Below are positions 24,736-37,379 of a stretch of 64,000 bases of DNA, in pieces. How positions within the stretch are numbered: the stretch's first letter is position 1; each line of letters starts with the position of its first letter. The translations under genes and the position numbers were made by a program. This DNA is from Piromyces finnis (Eukaryota; Neocallimastigomycota; Neocallimastigomycetes; Neocallimastigales; Neocallimastigaceae). The notes below the pieces were generated by a model that ran no database searches, was not told the DNA's origin, and was given only the letters and a program-made list of their open reading frames with translations. The DNA lies in the NCBI GenBank assembly GCA_002104945.1, contig MCFH01000011.1:815501-879500 (forward strand), read 5' to 3'.

Positions 24736-26348
24736 TTAGTTCTCCCTAAACTCTGGTTCTTCATAATAATCATATCTTGATAGATTTTCTGATGTTAAAC
24801 TACAATCACTAGTTTGTAAATCAGTATCTGTTACCTATATATTGTTATATTTTAAAGGAATTAATACATTATATATTTAGTAAATAGTAAAAAAAAAGAA
24901 AAGAAAAGGATGATTAAAATATAGATATATATTATCTCATAATAATTTAAAATATTTATATATTTTATAATCACCATATAATCACTAATTGCTTCATCAC
25001 TCTTTTCCTCATTATCATCTATTATTCTATAAATAAGTAAAAATATATTATAAATATATATTTAATCAAATATTTGGTAAAAATATAATTATTTAATTTA
25101 TACTTGTTTATAGCATAAATAATTATTATTTACATTTCACTTTTTCTATTATTGAGTATGTTATTGGTAGCTGAACTAATTTTATCTATTAAATCAATAT
25201 TATTACTATTATCCATCTTTTCATCTATTTTATGTAAATAACAAATAATTTATTTTGTTATGAATTGCAAATGAAAAGTATATATAATTTTAATATCTAT
25301 TTTATTACCATTATTTAAATCAAACATCATCGGTTCTACATTCTTTTTTATTAAATATAAAAAAAAAAAAAAAAAAAAAAAAAACAATAATAAATTATTA
25401 ATATTTAAATATTACTATCCTTTTTTTTTTAAATATTATAATCAATGTAGAATTTTCATATTATTTTTTAATTAATATAATTACAGATTTAAATTGAGAT
25501 CTAAATATGGTATATAAAAGTGGTTCATCTTGAACAATTGGATTATTCTCTTTTTTTTTCTCAGGCTTTAATAATTATCATTCATATTGTGGATTGTTGT
25601 TGTTGTTGTAGTTTTATGTAGTTTTAAAATAAAAAATATATTAAATTAATAATTTTTTAATATGTACATTAAATTATTAATATATCTATCAATGATATTT
25701 ACTAAAGAAGCTTCTGCTAACAATACAGATTTTGTATAGGTCATACCGTAAAAATTTAAAAAATCACAAATTAATTCCAGCATTTTTATACCTTTTTTTT
25801 TAAAAAAAAAGAAAAAAAAAAGTGAAATTATTATTAAATAAATTATATAATTATTATTAATAAATATAAAGGCATAGTATATAAATATATATAATAGAGT
25901 CTATCAAAGAAAGTATAATAAAATAATATATAAGTGGTTTCTACCTCCATCTAAATTCTTTATACTATTTATCTTTTTAATATTTTCATCATGATTTTTT
26001 AATTGAATTTCAGAATTTTTATTAGCATTAATTACAGAGAATACAGATGCTCTTAATTCAGCCTACATGATAAAAATAATTTATATCATTTATTTATCAT
26101 AATTTATTATTTAAATTTGTATTAAATACAAAATCATAAAAGTTATTAGCATTAAATTATTTTTGGGTTGAAATATTAAAAATTGGTTATATTCCACTCT
26201 TTTTCTTTAAATTATATCACTTTTTTTATAAAAAAAAAAAAAAGTCATTAATTATTACTTTTATTTTTCCAAGAGTACCATCCTTTACTAATGAATCTGA
26301 TACTAATTGTTTTAATTGTTCTAATTCTTTTGTAGATTTTGAATTCAT
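24736..26348 (-). CDS. FOP/CEP43-like centrosome or basal-body protein (TOF + LisH)
   Basis: Eight short exons (26348-26259, 26062-25945, 25791-25703, 25565-25485, 25342-25309, 25224-25134, 25026-24975, 24834-24736) join in frame to 217 residues. No single exon is long enough to be obvious. Residues 1-45 match the TOF-type start of the FOP (FGFR1OP/CEP43) and FOR20 families: QLVSDSLVKDGTLGKIK then AELRASVFSVI. Residues about 70-100 form a LisH-like segment (LELICDFLNFYGMTYTKSVL, then LAEASL). The remainder is polar and acidic. These proteins dimerise through LisH and act at centrosomes and basal bodies in ciliogenesis, which suits a fungus with flagellate zoospores. FOP is favoured over FOR20 by the KIKAELRASVF spacing, but the two are hard to separate by eye. 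Donor gtgatt at exon 7 is the weakest junction. Confidence 0.75.
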
Positions 26349-26513
26349 TTTTTTTTTTTATTTTATAATTCGGTATAAAAAAGAATAAAATAACTTTTAA
26401 AATTGTGATTTTCCCCTCTTATATTAAATAAATTACTTTTTTTTTTTTTAATATTAACATAGATAGAATTGTACAAAATAATAAAAATAAAAATGTTTAT
26501 ATATAAGTATATA

Positions 26514-26545
<32 letters not shown>

Positions 26546-26950
26546 CTTTATGTTGCTGCTCTAAAAAAAAAAAAAATTGTTTTTATTTATTTTTTTTATT
26601 ATATTAATTAAAAACAAATTAAAGTTAATTCTTTTTAAATATTAATTATTAAAATTAGCTAAAAAAAAAAATATGTAAAGATTATTAATAAACCAAATTT
26701 ATTATTTAAAAAATAAAAAATATTGGAACTAATCTCTTTTATTCTCTTCATTTTTTGTAGACTTTCAAAGTATTGTATTTAAATCATTTAACAATCCATA
26801 TTCTTTTATATATTTTTAATTTTTATTATTTCATGACAGAAATATTATTATTTTATTTTTCTTAATAATGAAATAAAAAAAAAAAAACATTGTTCAATTT
26901 TAAGCTTATTAAGGTTTTTTTAATTAAATATCAATTATTCTCGTTATAAA

Positions 26951-26989
<39 letters not shown>

Positions 26990-27416
26990 AATGGTCTATC
27001 AATGCTTTTGGAATAAAAATGTTAATATTTAATATATTTAATGAAAAAGATGCAGTAATGCACGTTACATTATTATCCTTTTTATTATTGTTATCATTAT
27101 ATTATTTATTGTTTCTTTTAGAATTAACATAAAACTAAAATATTATCTTTATTTACATTAAAGATCAATAGAGCTAACAATAACATTTTTTTTTATTTAT
27201 GATTCATTACCATCATTTTTATTAGTAATAGTAATAACTATCATCGTTGTCACATTACATTTAAACTTTATACCTTTTTATTTAATCCTATTTTATAAAT
27301 AGATTCAATTATAAAATTAATTACAATTTGTATATTTAAATGAAAATAGCAAATAATAGATACCAAAATAATATTAGGTAATAACTATTTTTAATTATTA
27401 TTTCTCTATTGCTCTT

Positions 27417-27494
27417 CTGGTATCTTTTTCTTCTTTTTGCTACGTTTTCTTTATTTCTTAGGTCGTTGTGTTGATCTCCACTTTTCAACCATTT
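27417..27494 (-). pseudogene. short basic ORF relic
   Basis: Reading from the CAT at about 27492-27494 on the minus strand gives MVEKWRSTQRPKK, a TAA stop, then RKRSKKKKKIPEEQ in the same frame. The continuation across the stop in one frame, and the less extreme base composition, suggest a decayed short coding sequence. A different frame over the same DNA stays open for 64 codons. No family is recognised. Confidence 0.25.
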
Positions 27495-27743
27495 TAAAAT
27501 TAATGATTTTATTATAAAATAAAGTTTCAAACTTTAATTTGGGATTACACTTTTAATATATGATCCATATATATATTATATTGCATTTTAATTAATACAT
27601 TTCCTATTGTGGTAATTATATTTATTAAATAATTTTTAATAGAATTAAAATTTCAAAATACAATTTGGTTAAATAAGGTATAATGAAATTAATATATATT
27701 AAAATTAATTCATAATATATAGAATTTATTTAAAAGGAATATA

Positions 27744-27821
27744 AATGGATGTAATACAAAAGAAAAACATAATTGAAATCGGAAAACAGAAAACGAAAAG
27801 AAAGCGTAAGAAAGAAAGGTA
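27744..27821 (+). pseudogene. short Lys/Arg-rich ORF, possible relic
   Basis: From ATG at 27744 the frame reads MDVIQKKNIIEIGKQ then KTKRKRKKER and stops. It is a 25-residue basic peptide in an otherwise gene-poor gap, about 250 bases from the basic relic on the other strand. It may be a nuclear-localisation-like fragment of a lost gene or chance. Confidence 0.15.
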
Positions 27822-28076
27822 AAGGTGATTAGAAATAGCCTTCAGTAAAATTTAATAAGGAAAAAGTGATAAAAAGTGAAAATCTAGTAGAAAAAATCAT
27901 TAAAATATTAATAGTTTAAGAGGAATTAGATGATATAATTGTATAAAATTATTATTACAGTAATAATGCTATGTAACTAGAAATTTTATACATTTGATCA
28001 ATATAAAAAAAAAAAAAATACATTTATTAATAATAATGATAATAATAAAAGAAAAGACATTATGATAACTACACGC

Positions 28077-28125
28077 ATTCACGCACCCATTCACGCACCC
28101 ATTCCTTCATTCATGCCAATTATCC
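28077..28125. repeat. short CGCACCCATT-type tandem repeat
   Basis: About three imperfect copies of a 12-base unit (ATTCACGCACCC) form a small C-rich island in AT-rich DNA. The function is unknown. Confidence 0.6.
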
Positions 28126-28925
28126 TAAAATAAAAATAAAAATCGATCTTAAAATCAGTTTTTTTTTTTTTTTTTTTATTTAAACTTTTATTTAATTTCT
28201 AATTCATTTTATTATATTATATTAAATTAAATTAAATGATTTTACATTTATTCTAATTGACTAAAATTATATTTAAATATATATTGAAAATATTTTATTG
28301 GTATTATATAAAAAAAAAAAAAAGGAAAAAGGGAAAGAGACACCTTTTAAAACAAAAAAAAGTTTTTATCATTTTCAATTAAAATAAAAAGTAAACTAAG
28401 CTAAAAAAAAAAAAAAAGATGACATTTTAATAAAAGAAAAAACAATAAAGACAATTATATAAAAAAGTATATATATAAATATACCTATGAATATTTAAAT
28501 ATCTTTATAGAAGAAAAAATTAGGTATTATATTTTAAAATATTTGATAGATAAAAATTGCACCATTGTATTGTCCAAAATAAAAATTTTAAATTTTATTT
28601 TTATATTTTTATATCTATACTCTTACTCCTATTCAATACTATTCTAATTAATATAAAAGTATAGTTTAATAAAGTAAATCATTTACTATCCGTATAAATA
28701 GATTTATTTAGTGAAATTAAAAGAAAAATATATATATATATTATAAGTATTAAAAAATATTCATACAAAGAGAATTAAACAAAAAAAAAAAAAAAAAAGC
28801 AAGCGACTCGATATATTATATTTAAACAAAAAATAATAAGATAAACCTATTTTATTCGAAAAAAAAAATATTACTATTTTATTTATTTCCAATTCTTTTA
28901 TTACGATTAAAAATAAAATAAAACA

Positions 28926-31900
28926 ATGTTGATTGTTGGTATTGATATTGGTTCTTACTTTACTTCCTATGCATACTCTTATGAGTTTGAAAATAAGACT
29001 TTTTTAAAGTCTGCCAAGTATCTTACTGGTTTTAACTTGGAAAAAGTTGTTCAAGACAATACTGTATATATTATTAAGAAATTGTTAACTTTGGAAAAAA
29101 ACACGGATCCAGTTCCAAAAAATTTCATGTTTCTTTCTGAAATGTTAACAGAAAAAGATTTCCTAGCCGAAATTAAAAAATACATTGCTCGAATTGCTAA
29201 AATTATTCCTGTCGATCAAGATGCTGATGATCAAAAGGTAATATATTCAGGATACAACTAAAAAAATAATAATAGTAATAAATAGATTAAAAATGTTTTA
29301 AATACCATAAAACTTCAAACGAAATGGAATCATTATATATTGATAATAATTTTAAATACCATAAAACCTCAAACGAAATGGAATCATTATATATTGATAA
29401 TAATTTTAAATACCATAAAACCTCAAACGAAATGGAATCATTATATATTGATAATATTTAAATTATTCAAAAAATATCTCATACAATCGATTGTTTCCTA
29501 CCAAGGATGAATTATAATTGAATTGTTTTTTTTTTTATATTAATGAAAATGAAATTTAAATTCATACATTAATAATATTATTATTTTATTTTTTTTTTTT
29601 TTTTTTACCTCATAAATTTATACTATATACTATAAAAAAATCTTAAACCTCTAGTTCTTTGTTGTATCCTATCCAAGAGGTTTACTACCAAAACCACCAT
29701 CAAAAGTATATTTAGATGCTATTTGTGATGTTATCACCAAAGGTATTCGTAGTAATGAACAATACAAGGATGCTAAAGTTTATTTCATTACAGATTATGA
29801 AGGTAATATTTTTTATAAATTAAAAAATATTATTTATACCCATCAATATTCATAGAAAATTTGTTTAATAAATATATAAAATCTTTATCCTTTTTATTTA
29901 TATATACTATGATTGTATTAAAAAAAAATATTATATGTTTATTTTTTTTGAATTATTTTGTAATTTTGCCTATTTCTAACAAATATCAATGATATTTAGC
30001 TTTAAGACAATGTTACAAAGAGTTAATAATTAAGAAAAAGAAAATTGAATTTGTCGCTAATTCATATGATGAAGAAATACAATATGATATTAATACTCTT
30101 GCAAAAAAATATTCAAAAAGTTTAATATTAATGAATGATAAAAATACTAGTGCTATAGCTGAAGTTGAAAATAAGGATTATGAAAAAGCTTATGAAGAAT
30201 TATTGGGAATTAATTCTATTTTCAATGCTTTAAATGATATCGATGTTGAAACTTATAAAACACTCTATATTGATTTTGGTTTAAAAGAAATTCGTTTCCA
30301 TTATTCCGAATTCATTAATATCATTAAACCAATAAAAAATAGTATTATTGATGATCTTACTGATATTCTTATTGAGCAACATCTCGCAACATTCTGTTAT
30401 AATCTTTCAACGGAAAAACAACGCGCTTTAAGACTTCAACTTCGTGATGATGTCAAATCTATTATTCTTCCAAAATTCGTTGAAGCCGACGATTTTACTA
30501 CTTATCACCATGAATTTAAATTTGAAATGATTCACGTCTTAAAAATTACAAAAGAAATGATTGACGATTATATTCAAAATAGTCTTTTATGTGATGTCAT
30601 TGAACGTATCTACGACAGTGCTAATTCACCTATACATCACATTGAACTTTGTGGTAAGCATACTATAAAAAAAAAAAAAAAATCTTTTTAAAAAATATAA
30701 TTAATATAAAATTATAAATAATTTATTTCTTTTTTTTTAATATACAATATAATATAATATAATAATTTTAAAAAAAAAATTTTTCGATATAATCTAAATT
30801 TACTATGTCTATATTTTTACATATCTACTATTATTTTATATACCTATAATACTTTATTAAATTATATTTTTATATAATGGCATCATTTTATTCTTTTTAT
30901 ATCCAACTATTTTAATTCAATTTAATAGGTGGTTTTTCAAATCTCTATTATAAATTCCTTTCAAGATATTTCCCAAATTTATCTATTAAGATTTCAAATA
31001 TAAATGTTAGTGTTGGTTGTGTGTATTTCGAACAACAACTCCTTGAAAAGGAAAAACTTCTTAGAAATAAGTATAGAGAAGCTAAACTTGATTGTAAAAA
31101 TCAATTAGAAAAATTGAAGGCTTCCTTAGAAGAAGAAAATTTATCATATTCCTTTATTACTAAAGAACAATCTGATTTCTTCCATCGTCAACAAGAAAAA
31201 CAGCAACAGCTCATTGAAAATGAAAAGAATAAAAATGGTAATTCTGATATGGATTGGGTTGGTAAAATTCATCGTAGGGATGTTAAAGAACAAGAACAAT
31301 TGTTTACCGGTTTATTTGAAAAATTAAGTGTTGTTGAAAATCGTATCAACATTGTTAAAGAAAAGATTAAAAAAATACAAGATTTCAGTGATGGATTAGA
31401 TAAATATTATAGGAAGGCTCTTACAACCTTTGGAAGTGTCAACTTTGATTTTTTCAATTCCTATTCCATTATTATAAATTCTAATAGTGAAGAAGAAGAA
31501 GAAGAAGAAGGAGAAGGAGAAGATGGTGATAAAAAATCCGATAAAACACAAGAACTTCTTCAAGACTTAAAAATCAGTCCAAATGATGTAAAGAGTTACT
31601 ACTTTAAAAAATTGGGTATGTCTATTGATGAAAATGGTAGTGGCGTCACTGAAGGTAAAAAGGAAACCAAAATTAAGGTAGTGAGTAGTTTTACAGATTT
31701 AAATAATGCCACTACCGCTTCTCAAAGTGATAATGAAAGCATTGAAAAAGTAGCTAAACCAGCAGCAGTCACTAATGTCGCTAATAAAGAGTATGCACCT
31801 TCTCTATGTTCCAATCTATCCGGTATTTCTGGTATTGGTCATACTCCGGGAAAGAATGCTTTAAGCACATTAAATAATAAATTTATTTCCTTTAACCTTC

Positions 31901-32103
31901 AAACCCAACGTTTAAAAATGAAAACTCAACTATTAGAAGAAAATCATACTCTTGGAATTGAATTAAAAAAATCACAAACCAAGAATTTTACCCTCAGTGA
32001 AGAACTTAATACGATACGTCAAGAAAATAAAGAATTAAAGGAAGAAAATGAACGATTATTAAAAGAATTAGAAGCACTTCGTGCCAAATTGTCTCTAGAA
32101 TAA
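28926..32103 (+). CDS. divergent HSPA12-like (Hsp70 superfamily) protein with coiled-coil tail
   Basis: Four exons (28926-29237, 29655-29802, 30000-30653, 30929-32103) give 762 residues. The start VGIDIGSYFTSYAYSYEF aligns with the phosphate-1 loop of HSPA12-type proteins, whose consensus is IDFGTTYSGYAY; the usual Thr-Thr is replaced by Ser-Tyr. ITDYEALRQCYKEL and IDFGLKEIRFHY fit the middle of an actin-like ATPase fold, and IELCGGFSNLYYKFL fits the adenosine-binding GG region. From about residue 395 the protein is charged and helical, with an acidic run (about 535-550) and a terminal heptad-rich coiled coil (about 690-760). HSPA12 proteins normally lack such a tail. The altered loop suggests weak or absent ATP hydrolysis, which is inference. 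Family membership rests on motif order; the specific role is unknown. Confidence 0.65.
29300..29461 (+). repeat. three tandem copies of a 54-bp unit in intron 1 of the HSPA12-like gene
   Basis: Copies begin at 29300, 29354 and 29408. Each starts AAATACCATAAAAC and contains CAAACGAAATGGAATCATTA. The first two copies differ only by about one base (ACTTC versus ACCTC), and the third loses the last few bases. The unit is more complex than the surrounding AT sequence. Confidence 0.9.
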
Positions 32104-33617
32104 AAAAAAAAAATAAAAAAAATAAAAAAAAAATAAAAATTATCCTATGATAAATATAGACGAATGAAAGTATGTAGAAATTTAATTAATAATAAAACAC
32201 TATAATTATAATTATAAAAAAGAATAAAAAAAAAATATATATATATATATACACAAAAGAATAGAAAGGGGAAAAAAATATAAATTTGATTATTTTTTAT
32301 CTATAGAATCGACTTTTTTTTTTTTAATATCTTTAACCTATTTCTTATTTAAACTATATATATTTACCTTTTCATAGATATTAACACACCATTTTTATTA
32401 TTATTAATACTACTACTAAAAGAAAAGGAAAAAAAAAAAAAGATTTAATCTATCTTACTTTCTCTATCTTTTTTTTTTTTTTTTAATTTTCTTCTTTTTA
32501 TTTTTATCCTATAAATGAAAAAAGTCAATGAAGTCATTGTCTAAATAATTGATTATATATACATATATACATAAATATAGTTTTAATAGAATTTAATATT
32601 TATATTATAATATAAAAAAAAAAAAAGACTAATTTTTTTTAAAAAAAAAAAAAAATTAATATTTTAAATGAAAAAAAAACTGAAAACTAGAAAGAAAGAA
32701 AAAGTTACATCAAATGTAATAAAAAAATAAAAAATAACGATAAAAAATACTTCAACTTGTGTAATTAGTAATGATATTTTTATTTTTATTTTATTTTCTT
32801 TCCTTTGATGGAATAAAGATAAATACATATCCAACTATATATATTACACTTTCTTTCTTCCTGGAAATATATATTATTTGTAAAACAAAAACACATTTTA
32901 CCTATTTCAAATTGTTTTTTTTTTTTTTTTTTTTTTTTTTTATTATTTATTAATTTATATTTTTATATATATTTTTATATATGTTATTTTTTATTATTAT
33001 TAGATATATATATAATTTTTTTTTTATATATTTATATTAATGCTATTATTATTATAATTATTATTTATAAGTAATTATTATTTTCCAAAAAAAAAAAAAA
33101 AAAAAGATTTAATGAAACTATTATTCATCAATAACAATATATATATAAAAATAGAAACAAAACAAAAATAAAAGGTAGTATGGTATTTATTTTTTTTTTC
33201 TCCATTTTTTTTTTTTTTTAAGATAAAAAAAATTAATTATTAGGATGAAAAGTAATCGAAGATATTAAAAATTGTAATTATATTTATATATATATATAAA
33301 GGAATAAAAGGGATAACAAAAAATGAAGAAAAAAATGATTTTAGAATATTTATAAATTTTTGTTTCTTTTTTTTTTTTTTTTTTTTTTTTTAATAATGAT
33401 TAGATTGTTGTTGTTTTTATTTATAATTTTGTGACTGTTTTTTCATACGGATTTTTTTTTTTTTTTGGTAGGGGAGGAATTAATTATTTCTTAATGATAG
33501 ATTTTTTTTTTTTTTGTTTGTTTTTTTTTTAAAAAAAAGTAGATAATTTTATTGCTATATAAATAACACTTTTTATAGGTTTTTTTTTAACACCTTTATC
33601 ATTTTTTTAATTTAATT
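32104..33617. other. AT-rich region between convergent genes, no gene seen
   Basis: Poly-A/T runs and TATA repeats dominate. The 60-codon frame near 32771 is Phe/Leu low complexity and is rejected. Confidence 0.55.
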
Positions 33618-34251
33618 TTATAATGATTTTTGATAATATTTTTGTTTATCATTTTTACTTCTCCAAATGGTGTTTTCATTATTAATTTGACGACTGATAA
33701 CAGTTAAACGATATTCATACATTCTAATAAACATGCATTGCTATAATAATAATTTTTAAAAAGATTGGTATAATCAAATTAATAACACAAAATGAATGAG
33801 AAAAAAAAAAAAAGTTGTAAATAATTTAGATTATTGATTTTGAATAATATTGAAATTTGTGTATGTGTATGTATTGTGTTGTATTGTGTTGTATTGTATT
33901 GTAAAATTATTTATAATGATGTTTTTATTTTTTAAAAAAAAAAAAAAATAGATATTAATATTAAAACAATAAAACAAACAACAACAACAAATAATAATAA
34001 AATATGGTATAAATATATATATTGTTTAAATTTAAACATACCCAGGTGTAATAGGTAAAAAGACACCATATAAAAATGACCGTTTTAGGAACAACCCAAT
34101 CAGTTTTGTAATCTCCAACAATCCATACTGTTAAAGTTGATATAATAGACATAAAACTATAAATCATAAGTAAAGTTAACTTGGTTGTAGTTAACTTTCC
34201 CCATCTAGTTAAATACTAAAATAATAATATTAATGTCAACATTAAAATGTG

Positions 34252-34282
<31 letters not shown>

Positions 34283-34958
34283 ACTATTAATAATTTCAAA
34301 TTATTTCTATTGCATAAAAATATTATACTATATCTTCTTATAAAAGGGTTTTTTCCACCCCTATTGCCGTTATAATTACTTACAGTAACAGCTGTATCCA
34401 TTATAATATGATGAGCAAGTAAAATAACTGAACCCAATACTGCAAATTGATAATGTTTTTTACTTTTAGCCACTTCGTTTATATTCATTACTATAACCAA
34501 AAAGAATGATTCAATCTAGTTGTTTTTTTTTTCAACAATAGAATAAATAATAATAGAATAAAAAAAAAGAGTCACTCAATAAATATGGTACAATAATTTT
34601 TTTAAAAGATATATATTTTATATTCTTTTAATAAATATATATATATTTATATATATACCATTAAATAGGGTAAAGTACTTCTGAATTGAGGATCTGTATT
34701 TAAATGGAATGGAGTTATATATAAATTTTTACCACTTCGTTTATTATCCGTATTATTTTTTTCTTCTTCTGTTTTAAAAGTCATTGAACTACGTAATTCA
34801 GTATCAACTTTTAATTTATTTTTTAAAACATCATCTATATTGGTGAAAGATAGAGAATGTTTTCTTTCCATTTTCCTATCTTCTTCCTCATTCTTACTCT
34901 TACTATAATGCATAGCTTTTACAGAATAAGGAGGTAAAGTTGCTGATAATGAAGACAT
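33618..34958 (-). CDS. multi-TM protein, possibly TMEM138-like
   Basis: Proposed exons are 34958-34659, 34515-34384, 34215-34042 and 33740-33618, all in phase 0, for 242 residues. The first 90 residues are soluble and polar (MSSLSATLPPYSVKAMHYSK...). Four hydrophobic segments follow: around LMIESFFLVIVM, FAVLGSVILLAHHIIM, LTLLMIYSFMSIISTL and VIFIWCLFTYYTWQCMF. A short tail ends QKYYQKSL. The segment TRWGKLTTTKLTLLMIYSF followed by TVW, and the ending CMFIRMYEYRLTV, are reminiscent of TMEM138, a ciliary transition-zone protein, but similarity by eye is weak. Exon 2 is uncertain: an alternative joins a donor at 34678 to an acceptor at 34490 and changes the first TM segment. The other junctions have good consensus (gtaagt, gtatgt). 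Confidence 0.5.
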
Positions 34959-37379
34959 TATTTTTGTTTGTTAATTAAACTTTTTTTTTTTTTTTGTTTT
35001 CAAATGTAGGTTATTTTATTAATTACTGTTATTATTAATAAAATAATAATATTCTATTTAATTTTGAGATTTTTTTTTTTTTTTTTTATCGTTTGTTTGC
35101 TTGATTGTATTTTATATCCTGTTTTCCTCTCTATTATTTCCTTCCTTTTATATATATTATATTATGTATTACTTTTTGTATATATATGACCGGGAAGTGA
35201 AGAGTGTAAAAAAAAATATATATATGTATATATATATATAAATCTCAAAGCTCTATTTTAAAATTATTTACAAAATTGGTTTTAAAATAATAACTGTTTT
35301 TTTTTTTTTTTGTTTTGTTTTTTGTTTTTTTTTTTTTTTTTTTTGAAAAGATATATGTAATATATAGAAATTATAAATATATATATATCTTTTTTTTAAA
35401 AATAAAAAAGTTATTATTTATTTTTTTCTATAGTTTGTATTTTTTTTTTTTCTTAAAAAAAAAGGATAATTAAGTATTTTTTTTTTTTTTTTTGGACGTT
35501 AATTACTTTTGTTACTGTAATTTAATATTAAAAAAAGCTTTATAGTATTGTTTCAATTAAAAAAAAAAAAAAAAAAAACTAATAACAATAGATACTTTTT
35601 ATTATTACTATTATTTTAAAAAAGGCTTCGTTTTCCTTTATCCTTTTTTTTTTTATTATTTTTATAATATTAATTCTATATTGAGGAATAGTTATTATTT
35701 ATTGCTGCTCTTTACTTTTTCTTTTTTTTTTTTTAATTTAAAACAACATAGTTTTATAGTTTTCCTCGATACTTTCTATGTATTTTATAATGAATGGACT
35801 TGACCTTTTGCTTGTTTGAAATATATTTTCTATCGATAAATTCTATTATTTTTTTTTATTTTTTTTTTATTTTTTTATTTTTTTTTTATTTTTAGTTTTA
35901 TTATTTATCTATAAAGTATAAAAAAAAAAAAAAAAAAGAAAGGTTTTCTTTTTTCTTTTTTTTCTTTTTCTTATTTTAGTTTAAAAGAAAATAAAAAAAG
36001 AAGCTTTTTTTTTTTTTTTTCTATTTAAATAGAAAAACTATTTTTAAAAAATGAATCAAAAACCTTATTTAATAATAAATTTTTAAAATTTTATTAAATC
36101 TAAATAAATAATAAAAGTTTTTAACAACACTAGATGGTGGATAATAAGAAAGAACCACTTTTTTTTTTTTTTGTTATTATTCATCTTGAAAAAAGGAAAA
36201 GAAAAAAGGAATAGATTTAGTTTCTATTTCTATTTATTTTTTACTCTTTTTTTTTTTTTTTTCATCTTTAGTTTAATATTAAAACTTTAGATTTAAGTAT
36301 TAAAAAAAAAAAAAAAAAATTTAAATTTTAATTAATCAATCTAGTATAAAAAAAAAGAGTTTATTCACACTTTAAAACTTGAGCAGCACTAATACCTACA
36401 CATACACAATTATTAATAAACAAGAGTAGTTTACTATAGCATATGATAGATTTTAAAAATGATAATTTTTTTTTTTTTTTTTCATTTTTATAATAAAAAT
36501 CTTTAGTAATAAAGTGACATGAATATTCTATAAAAAAAAAAAAAAAAAGAAATACTTAAATCTATACCTATATACATATAGTTTTTTTTTTAAATTATAT
36601 AATATATATAATATATATAATGTATAATAAAAATAATTATTATAATCCTCTCCCTTTCATCTCTAATTAATAGAATCTTAATAATAAATAAATAGTATAT
36701 TTTACCTTCTTCATTGCTACTTGCAACCTTGTTTTAAAAAGTATAATTAATAATAATTATAATTTATTAACGTAAATGTAATGTACATTTATTGAAATGA
36801 ATGTAATGTACATGTTCAATTTTTAATTTTTTTTTTTTGGTAGAATTTTTGGTAAAGAAAAATTTTACTTACCAGTAAATTTAAGCTAAAGCTTATGTGT
36901 GCAGTAAATTAATAGTTAGAGGAGCCCAACTTTATTCTTACTCCCATATAGAAATTCATATATATTATAAAGAAATACTGATTCCATTATTGACCTTTGA
37001 ATAAAGTAGATTTAAATATTAAATAGAGTCATTTATATTTAAATAATTTAATATATATAATTTCAAATTATTATTATCATTATCATTATTACAATAATAA
37101 TTCATAATTAAAAAGGATTTAATTTTGAAATTTATAAAAATTAACATTTTAAAAGAAAAACCCATTACACATTGTTATTTATAAATGCAATCAAAATAAT
37201 ATATATATTATTTTCTTTCATTACCAGAATAATTTTAACAAGAATAAAAATAAAAATATATAGTATAATTATTATTTTAAAGGTTTTTTTTTTTTAAAAA
37301 AAAAAAAAAAAGCAATTACAATATTACCAACATCGAAAAAAAAAAAAAAAAATAAAAGTAAAAGAAAAGAAAAAAGAAA
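34959..37379. other. AT-rich intergenic region with one possible small spliced relic
   Basis: Mostly homopolymer and TATA repeats. Minus-strand splice-like signals around 36370-36960 are described in a separate entry. The direct repeat ATGTACATTACATT occurs twice near 36775-36815. Confidence 0.5.
36372..36946 (-). pseudogene. possible spliced small gene or relic
   Basis: On the minus strand a strong donor (TTACTG|GTAAGT) near 36871, an exon flanked by ag...gtaaaa near 36708-36730, and a final exon near 36372-36396 can be joined. They read LNLL, VASSNEEG and ISAAQVLKCE, then stop, all in phase. Extending upstream in the same frame gives MGVRIKLGSSNY, a TAA, then FTAHISFS. The protein-like text with an internal stop suggests a decayed gene or a wrong first exon. 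The product is not recognised. Confidence 0.25.

Larger units (their letters stand above)
26349..28925. other. AT-rich intergenic region with small higher-complexity islands
   Basis: No conserved gene is recognised. Two islands stand out: 27385-27530 with short basic reading frames, and 28075-28125 with CGCACCCATT-type repeats. Microsatellite ATT occurs at about 26518-26545. Confidence 0.5.
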
